From an uncultured Collinsella sp. (GTDB lineage: Bacteria; Actinomycetota; Coriobacteriia; Coriobacteriales; Coriobacteriaceae): a stretch of 10,435 nucleotides of DNA. The stretch is from NCBI GenBank assembly GCA_959599615.1, contig CAUGKA010000060.1:1-10435 (forward strand), read 5' to 3'. Under the pieces are notes generated by a model. The model had not been told where the DNA came from and searched no databases. It saw only the letters and a program-made list of their open reading frames with translations. A program made the translations under genes and the position numbers. Shown piece after piece: positions 1 through 8,078 of the stretch. Position 1 is the stretch's first letter; the number at the start of each line of letters is the position of its first letter.

Positions 1-289
1 GTGTGGCCGTAAATAGCGTCGACCCATCGCAGAGATTGGCCGCTTCCAATAATCTTCGGTGAAGATACCCGGATTTAGGAGGAGTGCTATCGGCCCATCC
101 ATAATCAAGAAGCGATAGCCCTCTGCTACTCACGCCTTTACAAGGAGATTCAACCAGAAAAAACTGAATAATAGAATCCATAACGTCGTTATGGTCATCA
201 ACCTTAACAGCCTTTATCCAGCTTGGCTTAGGTTCGACATATTCAATTTTAGTCTTATCAACAGGCTTGCGCCTCTTCTTTTCAGCCAT
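1..289 (-). CDS. Unrecognised BREX-operon protein, 5' part only
   Basis: The open frame starts at ATG 289 and runs off the left edge with no stop, giving 96 visible codons. It begins MAEKKRRKPVDKTK, a lysine/arginine-rich start, followed by a segment with WIKAVKVDDHNDVMDSII and then FFLVESP. An AGGTGA ribosome-binding site (300-295) lies a few bases ahead of the ATG and overlaps the pglX stop codon, so the gene is probably translated with pglX from one mRNA. The frame is also the same as that of pglX, separated by TAG plus three sense codons. I do not recognise the family. It does not resemble the start of PglZ or BrxL, nor the usual PglX C-terminal region. GC is about 45%, well below brxC. 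It could be an operon-specific accessory protein or a displaced specificity module. That it is a real gene is fairly well supported by the start signals; its function is unknown. Confidence 0.6.
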   Translation of the reverse strand, partial: MAEKKRRKPVDKTKIEYVEPKPSWIKAVKVDDHNDVMDSIIQFFLVESPCKGVSSRGLSLLDYGWADSTPPKSGYLHRRLLEAANLCDGSTLFTAT

Positions 290-298
290 GACGATCAC

Positions 299-2815
299 CT
301 AGACAAGAGGATTACGTTTAAAATCCCAGGAGGTTTCAAACGAATCGTAGTCCGCCTTGGAAATTGAGCGAGAGCCTTCGACGAGTGAACAGACAGTCGG
401 TTCGGCATCCTCATCTTGGATAATCGGCAACTGACCGATTTGGCCTACCTCAAAGTTTAGAGTCGGCGACATAAAGGCCAAATCAATTTCGGCAATGGAA
501 CAGTTGCAAAAAGCCTGGATGTATCGAAGCTCGTTTGGCTCCGCAAAAAGACATGCTCCAGCTACCTCAAAAAGCATCCCTCGAGGCGCAAACCTAAAGG
601 AGGCGAGGCTGGAAGAAATTTTAGACCAGGAAACTGCGGGCTTGAAATAGTCATTCTGGTTCTTGATCACAAAATCAGGTGTAGAGAGATAGGTGTACTT
701 GGACAGAATTGCTTCCTTCATCTCCCGACCGTCATCAAACCAATTAACCACCTCATCGTAGTCACCCCACCACTTTCGATAGGAGCCGCCGCGAATAATC
801 GGGAACCAACGGGAACCACTTTGCTTTGCCTCGGGCCTGCCGCCGCAATCTCGCGATGTGTTGGAAGGCACCACTTCCCACCATTTCCTCAAAAAACGGC
901 CATTATCGCTCGTCGCCAAGCCCTGTCGCGGAGTAGCAATGGCATCGAGCCTCTTTCCTTTTGCGAACGATTCAACAAGAGCGTCGCTGGCCCAGTAGGC
1001 TATGGGAGTGCCGGGAATTTTCTTGAAGGTTTCGGCGTCGCGGCGGTAGAACCAGCCACAGTCGGGGTTTTGGATGGCCTCCAGCGCCTTGGGAGCCTGA
1101 ACCGCGGGACCAGTAAAATCGGCAAGACGAACGTATCCGCCCTTATAGCCATCGATATGCGAATTGTGATAGGTAAATGTGCAGATAGGCACGGTTGCCC
1201 CTGCAAAGCCAGAATACTCGAGCTGAATGAGCGTGGTTAGGGTCTTGTCATCGATAAGCCTATTTCGAAGCTTCTCGTAGCTACCAATAAACATCCAAAC
1301 AAACGGAGTCATCATTCCAACTTCGCCGTGCTCGCCAGCAAAGTCCATAATACGCACGATGAACGAAGAGAACAGGTCGCTCTTCACGTCGGGATAGTTC
1401 TTCTTGACCCACTTGGACATGAAGGGGTTAAAACTGCTGCTTCCCATATACGGAGGATTCGCAAAGGTGCAGTTAAAACGACGGGACATCTTCTCGCAGA
1501 TGGCGGCAGAGTTTTCGAGCTTAGTTTTGGTCGCAGAGGCAAAAAGTTCGTCGGAACAGTTCACGGCGGCAGCCTTGAGCTCGTCGATCTCGCCCTCTGA
1601 AGGATTAAGCAGCGAGCCGATCTCACCCAAATGGCTCAGTTCCTCGGCGAGCTTCTTGTTGCCCGGCAGTTCGTCATCCCCCAGCGGAATGCTCGAGAGC
1701 ACGGTAACGTCGGCGCGCACTGCGCGCTTGAAAAAGCGACGATCGTGCTCGCGGGCGCACATGGCAAGCGCCAGCTCCGCGATCTGCGCCGCACGGGAAT
1801 CGATTTCCATGCCCGCAAGGTTTTTAGTAAGAATGAGCTCGGGGATCTCGCGCTCACGATAGCCGCGCTCCTCGTACATATGGAAGAGCAGCTCAAACGC
1901 GTAGACCAAGATATGGCCCGAGCCGCATGCGGGGTCGCAGAGGGTTATCTCCTCGGGACTCGAGATGCGGATGAAGTCCTCGTGCTCAGCATCGGGCTCA
2001 ATGTAGTACTCCATGCGCTCGCGCAGTGAGCTCCCGGGATTGTTGAGCATCCACAGACGGCCGAGCGAGTTCTCGACCATGTAGCGCACGATCCACTCGG
2101 GCGTGAAGAGCTGCGTGGCGGGCGCGATGTCCGCCGCCGCTGCTTTGCGCTTGGACTTGAAGAACTCGTCTTTAACGTCAGCGTTGTAGTACTGATACAT
2201 CCAGCCCAGAACGGTCACGCCCTCGCGCCAGTCCTCGTCAGTGAGGACCGCGTTGAGTTTGCCCACCACGCCGTCGGCCATCATGAGGCCCTGGGGCAAC
2301 AGCAGCTCCATGGCACCGCCCACGCGTTCAAAGACCCCTGGCAGGCAATCGGCAAGTTCCTCGCTCTGCGCCACAAACAGATAGCGCCACAGCGGTTCGT
2401 CGGAACCCGCCATTTTGAGTTCCGCCACGCGCTCGGGGTCGGCCGTGGAAATCTCCACGTCCAGGGCGTTCTCCACGGCCTCGCTACCATGGCTGCCGTC
2501 CGCACGACTTAGCATGCGCATGCGGCTGGGGAGCCATCCGCGTGCATCCATGAAGCGAATGGCCACGATGCGGTTGAACCAGGTGTAGGCAGAACGGTCG
2601 CAGAGCGCGTCATGGCCTTCTGCAGTCTGCAAGCGCAACAGCTCGTCGCGCTGCTCAACCTCGAGCGGGTTCAGAGGCTGGCCGTTGACGGTCTCAGACC
2701 CAACGGGTGCGGGTGCAGGTTCGGTGATGCCGTAGCGCACCATCTGTGCCTCCACGCCTTTGATGAGCTCCGTGCGGGCCCAGGTGCAGAAGCTCTTAAG
2801 ATCAGAATCATTCAT
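299..2815 (-). CDS. pglX: BREX-1 adenine-specific DNA methyltransferase PglX, short form
   Basis: PglX is the SAM-dependent N6-adenine methyltransferase of BREX; it marks host DNA and is needed for phage exclusion. The 838-residue product has a helical N-terminus typical of the family (WARTELIKGVEAQMVRYGI), a QLFTPEWIV block (235-243), the SAM-binding motif DPACGSG (294-300) and the catalytic motif NPPY (453-456). The region of about 600-800, with LNFEVGQIGQLPII near its end, is the likely target-recognition part. The ATG at 2815 has an AGAAAGG ribosome-binding site about 10 bases upstream. The protein ends at TAG 301-299 right after ETSWDFKRNPLV. Full-length type 1 PglX proteins, from memory, continue for roughly 300 or more residues beyond this block, so this copy appears to lack the C-terminal region. 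From about position 1500 towards 299 the gene is visibly poorer in GC than the rest of the operon. The family call is secure; whether the protein is active is uncertain. Confidence 0.93.
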   Translation of the reverse strand: MNDSDLKSFCTWARTELIKGVEAQMVRYGITEPAPAPVGSETVNGQPLNPLEVEQRDELLRLQTAEGHDALCDRSAYTWFNRIVAIRFMDARGWLPSRMRMLSRADGSHGSEAVENALDVEISTADPERVAELKMAGSDEPLWRYLFVAQSEELADCLPGVFERVGGAMELLLPQGLMMADGVVGKLNAVLTDEDWREGVTVLGWMYQYYNADVKDEFFKSKRKAAAADIAPATQLFTPEWIVRYMVENSLGRLWMLNNPGSSLRERMEYYIEPDAEHEDFIRISSPEEITLCDPACGSGHILVYAFELLFHMYEERGYREREIPELILTKNLAGMEIDSRAAQIAELALAMCAREHDRRFFKRAVRADVTVLSSIPLGDDELPGNKKLAEELSHLGEIGSLLNPSEGEIDELKAAAVNCSDELFASATKTKLENSAAICEKMSRRFNCTFANPPYMGSSSFNPFMSKWVKKNYPDVKSDLFSSFIVRIMDFAGEHGEVGMMTPFVWMFIGSYEKLRNRLIDDKTLTTLIQLEYSGFAGATVPICTFTYHNSHIDGYKGGYVRLADFTGPAVQAPKALEAIQNPDCGWFYRRDAETFKKIPGTPIAYWASDALVESFAKGKRLDAIATPRQGLATSDNGRFLRKWWEVVPSNTSRDCGGRPEAKQSGSRWFPIIRGGSYRKWWGDYDEVVNWFDDGREMKEAILSKYTYLSTPDFVIKNQNDYFKPAVSWSKISSSLASFRFAPRGMLFEVAGACLFAEPNELRYIQAFCNCSIAEIDLAFMSPTLNFEVGQIGQLPIIQDEDAEPTVCSLVEGSRSISKADYDSFETSWDFKRNPLV

Positions 2816-2842
2816 GGTTGATGAGCCTTTCTAAACGCCATA

Positions 2843-2874
2843 AGCCACCGGTGCGCGCTTTGGCACCGGTGGCT
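2843..2874 (-). repeat. Perfect 12-bp-stem hairpin between brxC and pglX
   Basis: The arms AGCCACCGGTGC (2843-2854) and GCACCGGTGGCT (2863-2874) are perfect reverse complements around an 8-base loop. The hairpin fills about half of the 66-base gap, starting 8 bases after the brxC stop and ending before the pglX ribosome-binding site. No T-run follows on either strand (the minus-strand continuation is TATGGCGTTTAG), so it is not a standard intrinsic terminator. It may lower read-through into pglX, protect the brxC mRNA end or guide processing; these are inferences. Confidence 0.8.
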
Positions 2875-2881
2875 CCGCGGG

Positions 2882-5800
2882 TTAGTTAATACGGATCTCG
2901 TCGTTTGCAGCGAGCGCCTGCATAAGGCGGGCTCGCAGGTCGTCCACGTAGCGCTCCACGTCCTCTGCGGTTGTGAGACGACTCGGCTTCGCCAGGTCGG
3001 TGCGACGCACGGTCTTGACCTTGCGCTGGGGCTTGGGCACGGGCACGGAACCTGGTGTTGCAGCGCCTTTGTTGGTGATCTTCTTGACCACCTCGCCCGT
3101 GCTGGTGACCTCGGTGGAACGGCGCTCGTTTTCCATACGTTCGCGTGCGGCGTCCACGGCGTCGTATATCTTGTTGGCCGCCGTGATGGTCCAGCTTTCC
3201 CAGTTTGCCGCGAGGGCGTTAAGCTCGTTGAGGCTCTGGACGCCGTGGGCGCGGTTCTTGAACGGCTCGTACTTGGTGTTGGCGTCCGCTATGGCATCCT
3301 TGGCCTGCTTGACAAAACCCTCTTGGCTCTCGGCCTGCTTTTGCAGGTCCTGCAGGTCGTTCTCGATGCGATGCAAGAACTCGTTGCGGCGCATGCCCAG
3401 GAGTTTTTTAACGTCTTCCTCGACGGGCGCCATCAGCGGCTGCAGGTCTTTGATGCGGCCGTAGGGCTTGGGGTCTTTGAGAATCTCACGCACCTTCGCC
3501 ACGTTCTCAACCGCGCTGGGAATGTCGTCGGAGGCGTACTCGATGCCCTCCGTGCGACTCAAGAACTCCTTGGCGTGGTCAAACGTTGCGCGCTGGTTGG
3601 AATCGAAGAACTCAGTCACCCTGTCAAAGTCCTCCTTGGCATCGAGCAGGCGGTCCTCGTGCTTGGTGAACGTGGTCAAGAACGCCTCGGCCTCGTTCTT
3701 GTCCTTAAGGACGTCGGCTGCCTCCGAGCGCATCTTCTCGCACTCGCCCTCACCGGGATACGGGTAGGCCGGTTTGATGCCCGTGTAGTAGTCGCGCGCC
3801 ATAGCAAGGCACGTCTCGCGCAAACCCTCAAGATGCTCCTTGAGCTCGGCCACAAGCTTATCCTCGTTGGAGGGTACGGTCTTGAGGTCAAATAGGTCGC
3901 GCATAAGCTCGCCCGTGGCGCGCAGCAAACGGTCGCTCATGCGCACGCGAAGGCGCACTTGGGCCTTATCGGCATCCTTGCGCAGGAGTGCCACCATGCG
4001 GCTGTCGTTAGCTTGGACCGTCTGGCCGCCAAACAGCACCTGCGCGCGCTGCTCCACCACAAGTTGCGCCACCACATTGGCGATGTCGACCTCGCGCCAG
4101 CCAAAGGGCCTTTGCTGGTACTGGCGCTGGATATCGCCCATAGCGGTATCCAGATGGCGCTGATGCTGCACCTTGAGGTAGTCCTCGACCTCCTTGAGCG
4201 CACGCGTGTTGCCCGCGTCCATGCCATCGAGACCCGCTTGAACGTTGCCCGCCAGCGTGGAGCGGATATCGGAATCGTCCTCAACCGGCGCGCCGATGTA
4301 GCCAGCCTTTTCAAAAACAACGTCACACAGTTGCGCGAGCACCTGCTCAAAAACCTGGGCGGGTTTGGTGGCGCGAACCTCAACCATGCGGCCGTTGACC
4401 GCGCAACGTGCATGGAGCACAGCCTCGCTCAAAAGGGCATCGGCCTCTTTTTCGTTATAGGCTGCCTCGCGCATTTTTGCCTCGACAATCTGGCGGGTAC
4501 TCGGCGGTAGCTCCTGCAGATTGCGCGTCTGGGCGTACATGCGAATCTTAGCGGCGTTGACGAGTGGGGCCCAATAATCCACCTCGTCGCCCAAGGCCAC
4601 GATGGCCTTATCCACTGATTTCAATGCTAGCTCGGCATCGTCCGCGCGTGCCAAGTCGCCGGCCATGGTCACCACGGAGAGTTCCATACCACCCTTGCTG
4701 GATCCATGAATCGAGCCATCCACGTAGCGGTCAAAGGGGAAGTCATTAGGATCGCGATGGAACTTGTACGCATTGTAGATACTGTCGAACAGGCGCTTCT
4801 TGATGTACTCGATCACCTTCGCGTTGTCGATCGGGGTCCGCGCAATCTCCTGTGCAATTTCCTGCTCCTCGTCGGTGAGGAAGCTATAGGTATCGCCCTG
4901 GCGTGACACGTAGTTCTCGCGCTCCAAACGGGCGAGGGATTCCTTGACGCGGTCCTTGAGGGCGCGCTTGTCCACGTCGAGGCTATCGATCATGAGGATG
5001 GAGATGTTCTCGACCGTGGCCTTGACGTAGCCGATGTAACGAATCAGGTACAGGAGCTTGAGCACCTGAACGTCGTAGGGTTCAAGGCCCTCCGCGTTCT
5101 CGGCCGCACGGACCGCACGGTCAACCACCTGGCTGATGCCGTGCTCAAGATCTTTGGAGATAGTGTCGAAGAAGCGCCAGAACGGCACGAGCGCACCGGT
5201 CTGGTCATGCTGGATGACCTGAGCGCTCTCCTGGAATGCGCTCAGCATGGAGCGCTCGCCCGTGGACATGTGCTTGGCCTTGACACCGTGCTTGCGCACC
5301 TCGGTCATCACGTCGGGCAGGAGCTTAAACTGATAGCCCACAAACGGGTAGCTGGCCACAAAATCCTTGGAGTTGGCATAGCCGGCAAGGTCGGAGCGCG
5401 AGCCACCCTCAAAGGTAAAGTTGTTTTTGAGCACGGCGGTGTCTTGCTCGTAGACCCGTGCAAGCATATCGGCCGCCGGCGCGGTCTTCTCGAGCACACG
5501 GCGCTGGATGACCTCGTCCACGCTGGAACTGGAAAGCAAAAGGCGGGTATTGAAGCGGCCTTGAATCTTTGAAAAGTCGTTGCCCACGGGCAGACTCAGG
5601 TTGTCGATGGCCTCCTGGCTCGTGACCATCACCCACACGCGGCCACCGCAGGCGGCACCCAGCTCCTCGACGATGGTCTGAAGGCTCAGCATAAGGCTTG
5701 GGTCCTGGTCGTTTGTAATAAACTGACCCACCTCATCGACCATAAAGAGCAGGCGGAAGTTGCCGCCGTGGGCCGCTGCCTGAGCGTCCACGTAGTCCTT

Positions 5801-6544
5801 GACCTTTTTGGCAAAGACATCAGGGGCCAAAACCTCGTCCTCAGAACCCTCGAGCCAGTTCCATGCGGCCTTTTCGCTCATGCCGAGCACGCTCTGCAGC
5901 ACCTCGACGACGTCGTCCTCAAAGTAGCTGTAGGTGTCGCGGGTCTGGAGCCAGGACTCGCCGTTGACGCGCTCAAAGGCCTCGCGGAACTCCTGGGTCT
6001 TGCCCAGGGAATCGATGTGATCCTCGAGCTTTGCAAGCTTGAGGTCCTCGCCGTAGAAGCCGCGTGCCTCGTAGAACATGCGCTCAAAGCCGCGAAGCAG
6101 CGCCGTGGGAGCCGTATCGCCCTGCTTCCACTGGCCCGCCTTGCTATCGATGTTAAAGAGGATGGCTTGCGTGGGCACCGAGCAGGCGCGCTCCATGGCA
6201 GCCGCGACCATGGGGTCGACGATCTTGCCATCAAAGTAGCGGATGGCGCTCTTACCGCCAATCTGGCGATTCTCGAGCAGGTAGCTCAGCATCTTGAGAA
6301 AGTGCGATTTACCGGAACCGAAGAAGCCGCTGATCCACACGCCGATCTTGTCGGTGCGCACATCGATGGCATCGCCGTAGGCCTTGAAGAACGTTGCAAA
6401 GTGCCTCTGCAACTCGCGCGTCACCACGTACTCGTCAAGCTCCTGGCGGATGGACCCATCTTTTGAATCCTGGACCTTGACCACGCCGTTGATGGAGCGG
6501 TTGATGTCTTTAGCAAAGAGGTCGCGAATGATCGTGTTGTCCAT
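2882..6544 (-). CDS. brxC: BREX P-loop ATPase BrxC
   Basis: BrxC (related to PglY) is the large AAA+-like ATPase of BREX, thought to act with the methyltransferase and BrxB in the defence complex. The 1220-residue length is normal for the family. The Walker A motif GFFGSGKS is at 73-80 (Lys79). The Walker B stretch LLFMVDEVG is at 265-273 (Asp270, Glu271), and VWVMVTSQE (303-311) follows in a sensor-like position. The C-terminal half is strongly charged and helical with probable coiled-coil stretches. It closes with a basic PKPQRKVKTVRR linker and a short helical tail. The ATG at 6544 has an AAAGGAG ribosome-binding site 5 bases upstream. It lies 78 bases after brxB and 66 bases before pglX, all on one strand, consistent with one operon. 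No frameshift or missing core motif is seen. GC is high and matches the chromosome-like part of the window. Confidence 0.95.
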   Translation of the reverse strand: MDNTIIRDLFAKDINRSINGVVKVQDSKDGSIRQELDEYVVTRELQRHFATFFKAYGDAIDVRTDKIGVWISGFFGSGKSHFLKMLSYLLENRQIGGKSAIRYFDGKIVDPMVAAAMERACSVPTQAILFNIDSKAGQWKQGDTAPTALLRGFERMFYEARGFYGEDLKLAKLEDHIDSLGKTQEFREAFERVNGESWLQTRDTYSYFEDDVVEVLQSVLGMSEKAAWNWLEGSEDEVLAPDVFAKKVKDYVDAQAAAHGGNFRLLFMVDEVGQFITNDQDPSLMLSLQTIVEELGAACGGRVWVMVTSQEAIDNLSLPVGNDFSKIQGRFNTRLLLSSSSVDEVIQRRVLEKTAPAADMLARVYEQDTAVLKNNFTFEGGSRSDLAGYANSKDFVASYPFVGYQFKLLPDVMTEVRKHGVKAKHMSTGERSMLSAFQESAQVIQHDQTGALVPFWRFFDTISKDLEHGISQVVDRAVRAAENAEGLEPYDVQVLKLLYLIRYIGYVKATVENISILMIDSLDVDKRALKDRVKESLARLERENYVSRQGDTYSFLTDEEQEIAQEIARTPIDNAKVIEYIKKRLFDSIYNAYKFHRDPNDFPFDRYVDGSIHGSSKGGMELSVVTMAGDLARADDAELALKSVDKAIVALGDEVDYWAPLVNAAKIRMYAQTRNLQELPPSTRQIVEAKMREAAYNEKEADALLSEAVLHARCAVNGRMVEVRATKPAQVFEQVLAQLCDVVFEKAGYIGAPVEDDSDIRSTLAGNVQAGLDGMDAGNTRALKEVEDYLKVQHQRHLDTAMGDIQRQYQQRPFGWREVDIANVVAQLVVEQRAQVLFGGQTVQANDSRMVALLRKDADKAQVRLRVRMSDRLLRATGELMRDLFDLKTVPSNEDKLVAELKEHLEGLRETCLAMARDYYTGIKPAYPYPGEGECEKMRSEAADVLKDKNEAEAFLTTFTKHEDRLLDAKEDFDRVTEFFDSNQRATFDHAKEFLSRTEGIEYASDDIPSAVENVAKVREILKDPKPYGRIKDLQPLMAPVEEDVKKLLGMRRNEFLHRIENDLQDLQKQAESQEGFVKQAKDAIADANTKYEPFKNRAHGVQSLNELNALAANWESWTITAANKIYDAVDAARERMENERRSTEVTSTGEVVKKITNKGAATPGSVPVPKPQRKVKTVRRTDLAKPSRLTTAEDVERYVDDLRARLMQALAANDEIRIN

Positions 6545-6622
6545 GGGTGCTCCTTTGGGTTTGGGAACGTTATGGCAAAGGGTTGTTACCGGCGGCAGGG
6601 ACTTGCCTGCGGGAAGCCGTGC

Positions 6623-7315
6623 TTACGAGATATCGATGGCGCGGTAGTAGTTGTCGGCCGGCAGACGGTTAAAGAGCTGGAAAGAAGAGCCGTTGAAACT
6701 GCCCGGATAGGCGGCGACCACAGGCAGGTCGGAAAAATCGACTTGCATGCAGTCGAGAAGGGTGTGAATACGAAAAAAGGGATAGACCTCGCCGGCACCG
6801 GTCAGAAGAATGACGTCGCCAGGTGCATGAGGTTCGGTTTGCTCGAGGATGAACGCGGCGATCTTCTCGGGCGAACAAAACTTGGCCACGTCCTCAAGCA
6901 CACGCTGGGTGCCGCGGCGCTCCTCTTGGCGCGGAATGGCCTTGAGGACACGGCGCTTTTCGAGGATCGCCAGCACGGCGTCGTAGAGGTTTACGACCTT
7001 GAGCGTGCACGGGAGCTTGCCGGCCTCGGCATCGAGCACAAGGGTGTCAAACAACGCGCGCGCCTCAAACTCAAGCGCGGGGTCATAGCAAAAGGTGTGG
7101 AAGCCGATCTCATTGCCTATGCCCTTGTTGGCCAAAAAGTTCTCGCTACACAGGCACTCGCGCAGAAGCTGGGCGCGGCGCTCAAATTCCTGACAGGCGT
7201 GCTCGAAGCGGGCATGCGCCGCCACGACGCTCTGGCGGGAATGGATGCCGATATTGGTGGTGAGATCGGTCGCCGGGGTGATAGCAGGGTCGACGGTACT
7301 GTAGACGGGAGCCAC
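6623..7315 (-). CDS. brxB: BREX protein BrxB (DUF1788)
   Basis: BrxB is a small conserved component of type 1 BREX, required for defence; its biochemical role is not settled. The 230-residue protein carries the DUF1788 signatures in the expected order: GNEIGFHTFCYDP, VVNLYDAVLAILE, LLTGAGEVYPFFRIHTLL, PVVAAYPGSFNGSSFQLF and the terminal DNYYRAIDI. It starts at GTG 7315, one base after the brxA stop codon, with a GGTGA ribosome-binding site inside the last codons of brxA at a spacing of 6 bases. That near-overlap points to translational coupling, so brxA reading-frame changes could also affect BrxB. No signal peptide or membrane segment is apparent. It appears complete at the usual family length. 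Confidence 0.93.
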   Translation of the reverse strand: MAPVYSTVDPAITPATDLTTNIGIHSRQSVVAAHARFEHACQEFERRAQLLRECLCSENFLANKGIGNEIGFHTFCYDPALEFEARALFDTLVLDAEAGKLPCTLKVVNLYDAVLAILEKRRVLKAIPRQEERRGTQRVLEDVAKFCSPEKIAAFILEQTEPHAPGDVILLTGAGEVYPFFRIHTLLDCMQVDFSDLPVVAAYPGSFNGSSFQLFNRLPADNYYRAIDIS

Positions 7316-7316
7316 G

Positions 7317-8000
7317 CTACATCACCGCCCTGCCGGTAAGGGCCGCGATAAGCGGCTGCTCGCCCAGCTGCACCAGAGCCTGCTCAACATCGGGATCGAG
7401 GAAGAGCGGGGAAAGGCGTTCGGACTCCGGACCCATGCCCTCGCCGATAAGGCCGGCATGGCGGAGCGTCTGACGAAGCGAGCCTTTGATGCGCGTGACC
7501 GTGGACTCGGTCCAGCGGGCGGCGTCCGGATACTCCGTGGTAAAGCGCGTCATAAAGGCGTTGAGGTCAACCGCCGTAAAGGCATAATCAAAGTTTTGCA
7601 GGCGCTCCCCTACCTCGACGAGCACGAGCTCGCGCACGATGTCGTAGCGGCAGATCATGCTGTAGAAGATGGTCTGGTCCGCCTGCGTGGGAGTGCCGGA
7701 TGCCATAAGGCTGGTTAGGGATGATGCGGCCTCGACGGCGGTATTGGGGTCGATGCCGCGCGCGGCGCATGCGGCGTCCGTGGGCACCATGGCGTCGAGG
7801 CGGCGAAGGCACACGGTCGCGCGGTTAGCGACCATGCGCTCCGCGGGATATTGAAAGAGGTTATCGCTCTTTACGCGTACAATGACCTGATCGTCGCTTG
7901 CGCCCTGTGCGCGCAGGGCAGCGACGATGCGCATCTCATGCGGGAGGAATTGCTCGCGGGTGAGCACCCCCCCCCGAACGCTTTTTGTGGTTACATCCAC
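7317..8000 (-). CDS. brxA: BREX protein BrxA (DUF1819), G9 tract at codons 9-12
   Basis: BrxA is the first gene of type 1 BREX operons and encodes a small DUF1819 protein reported to bind DNA. Family features seen are the TTKSVRGGVLTREQF opening, a helix EMRIVAALRAQG, the NLFQYPAERMVANRA segment followed by CLRRLDAM, and a C-terminal SPLFLDPDVEQAL block. I chose GTG 8000 because GGAG (8012-8009) lies 8 bases upstream and the resulting 227 residues begin where the family normally begins. In-frame ATG 8033 and GTG 8069 lack a visible ribosome-binding site and add a cysteine/alanine-rich stretch unlike the family. Nine consecutive G residues (7975-7967, coding strand) encode R-G-G-V. With eight Gs translation would stop at TAA 7873-7871, and with ten at TGA 7938-7936, leaving about 42 or 21 residues. 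With nine the frame is intact. Confidence 0.88.
   Translation of the reverse strand: MDVTTKSVRGGVLTREQFLPHEMRIVAALRAQGASDDQVIVRVKSDNLFQYPAERMVANRATVCLRRLDAMVPTDAACAARGIDPNTAVEAASSLTSLMASGTPTQADQTIFYSMICRYDIVRELVLVEVGERLQNFDYAFTAVDLNAFMTRFTTEYPDAARWTESTVTRIKGSLRQTLRHAGLIGEGMGPESERLSPLFLDPDVEQALVQLGEQPLIAALTGRAVM
7967..7975 (-). repeat. Homopolymer G9 tract in the start of brxA
   Basis: There are nine Cs in a row on the plus strand, read as nine Gs in the brxA coding strand at codons 9-12. Homopolymers of this length are classic sites for slipped-strand mispairing. Both one-base changes bring in an early stop in brxA, as worked out in the brxA entry. I saw no other homopolymer of this length within the BREX genes here. 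Confidence 0.9.
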
Positions 8001-8078
8001 AGTGCACGCTCCAAGGGTGTCAAAGGCTGTCATAAGTGCGCCGCAGCCCAGCAGGCAGGCGCGGCGCACATGACAATA

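Noticed and set aside
2843..2874. Calling the brxC-pglX hairpin an intrinsic terminator
   Set aside because: No T-run follows the stem on either strand, and the genes on both sides belong to the same operon.
5768..6466. Plus-strand open frame of 232 codons inside brxC
   Set aside because: It is the antisense shadow of a GC-rich real gene; its translation resembles no family and the brxC motifs on the other strand are unambiguous.
6572..7339. Plus-strand open frame of 255 codons opposite brxB
   Set aside because: Antisense to a well-matched DUF1788 gene, with no recognisable protein motifs of its own.
8001..8069. Longer brxA starting at ATG 8033 or GTG 8069
   Set aside because: Neither has a visible ribosome-binding site, and the added residues are cysteine/alanine-rich and unlike the family N-terminus.
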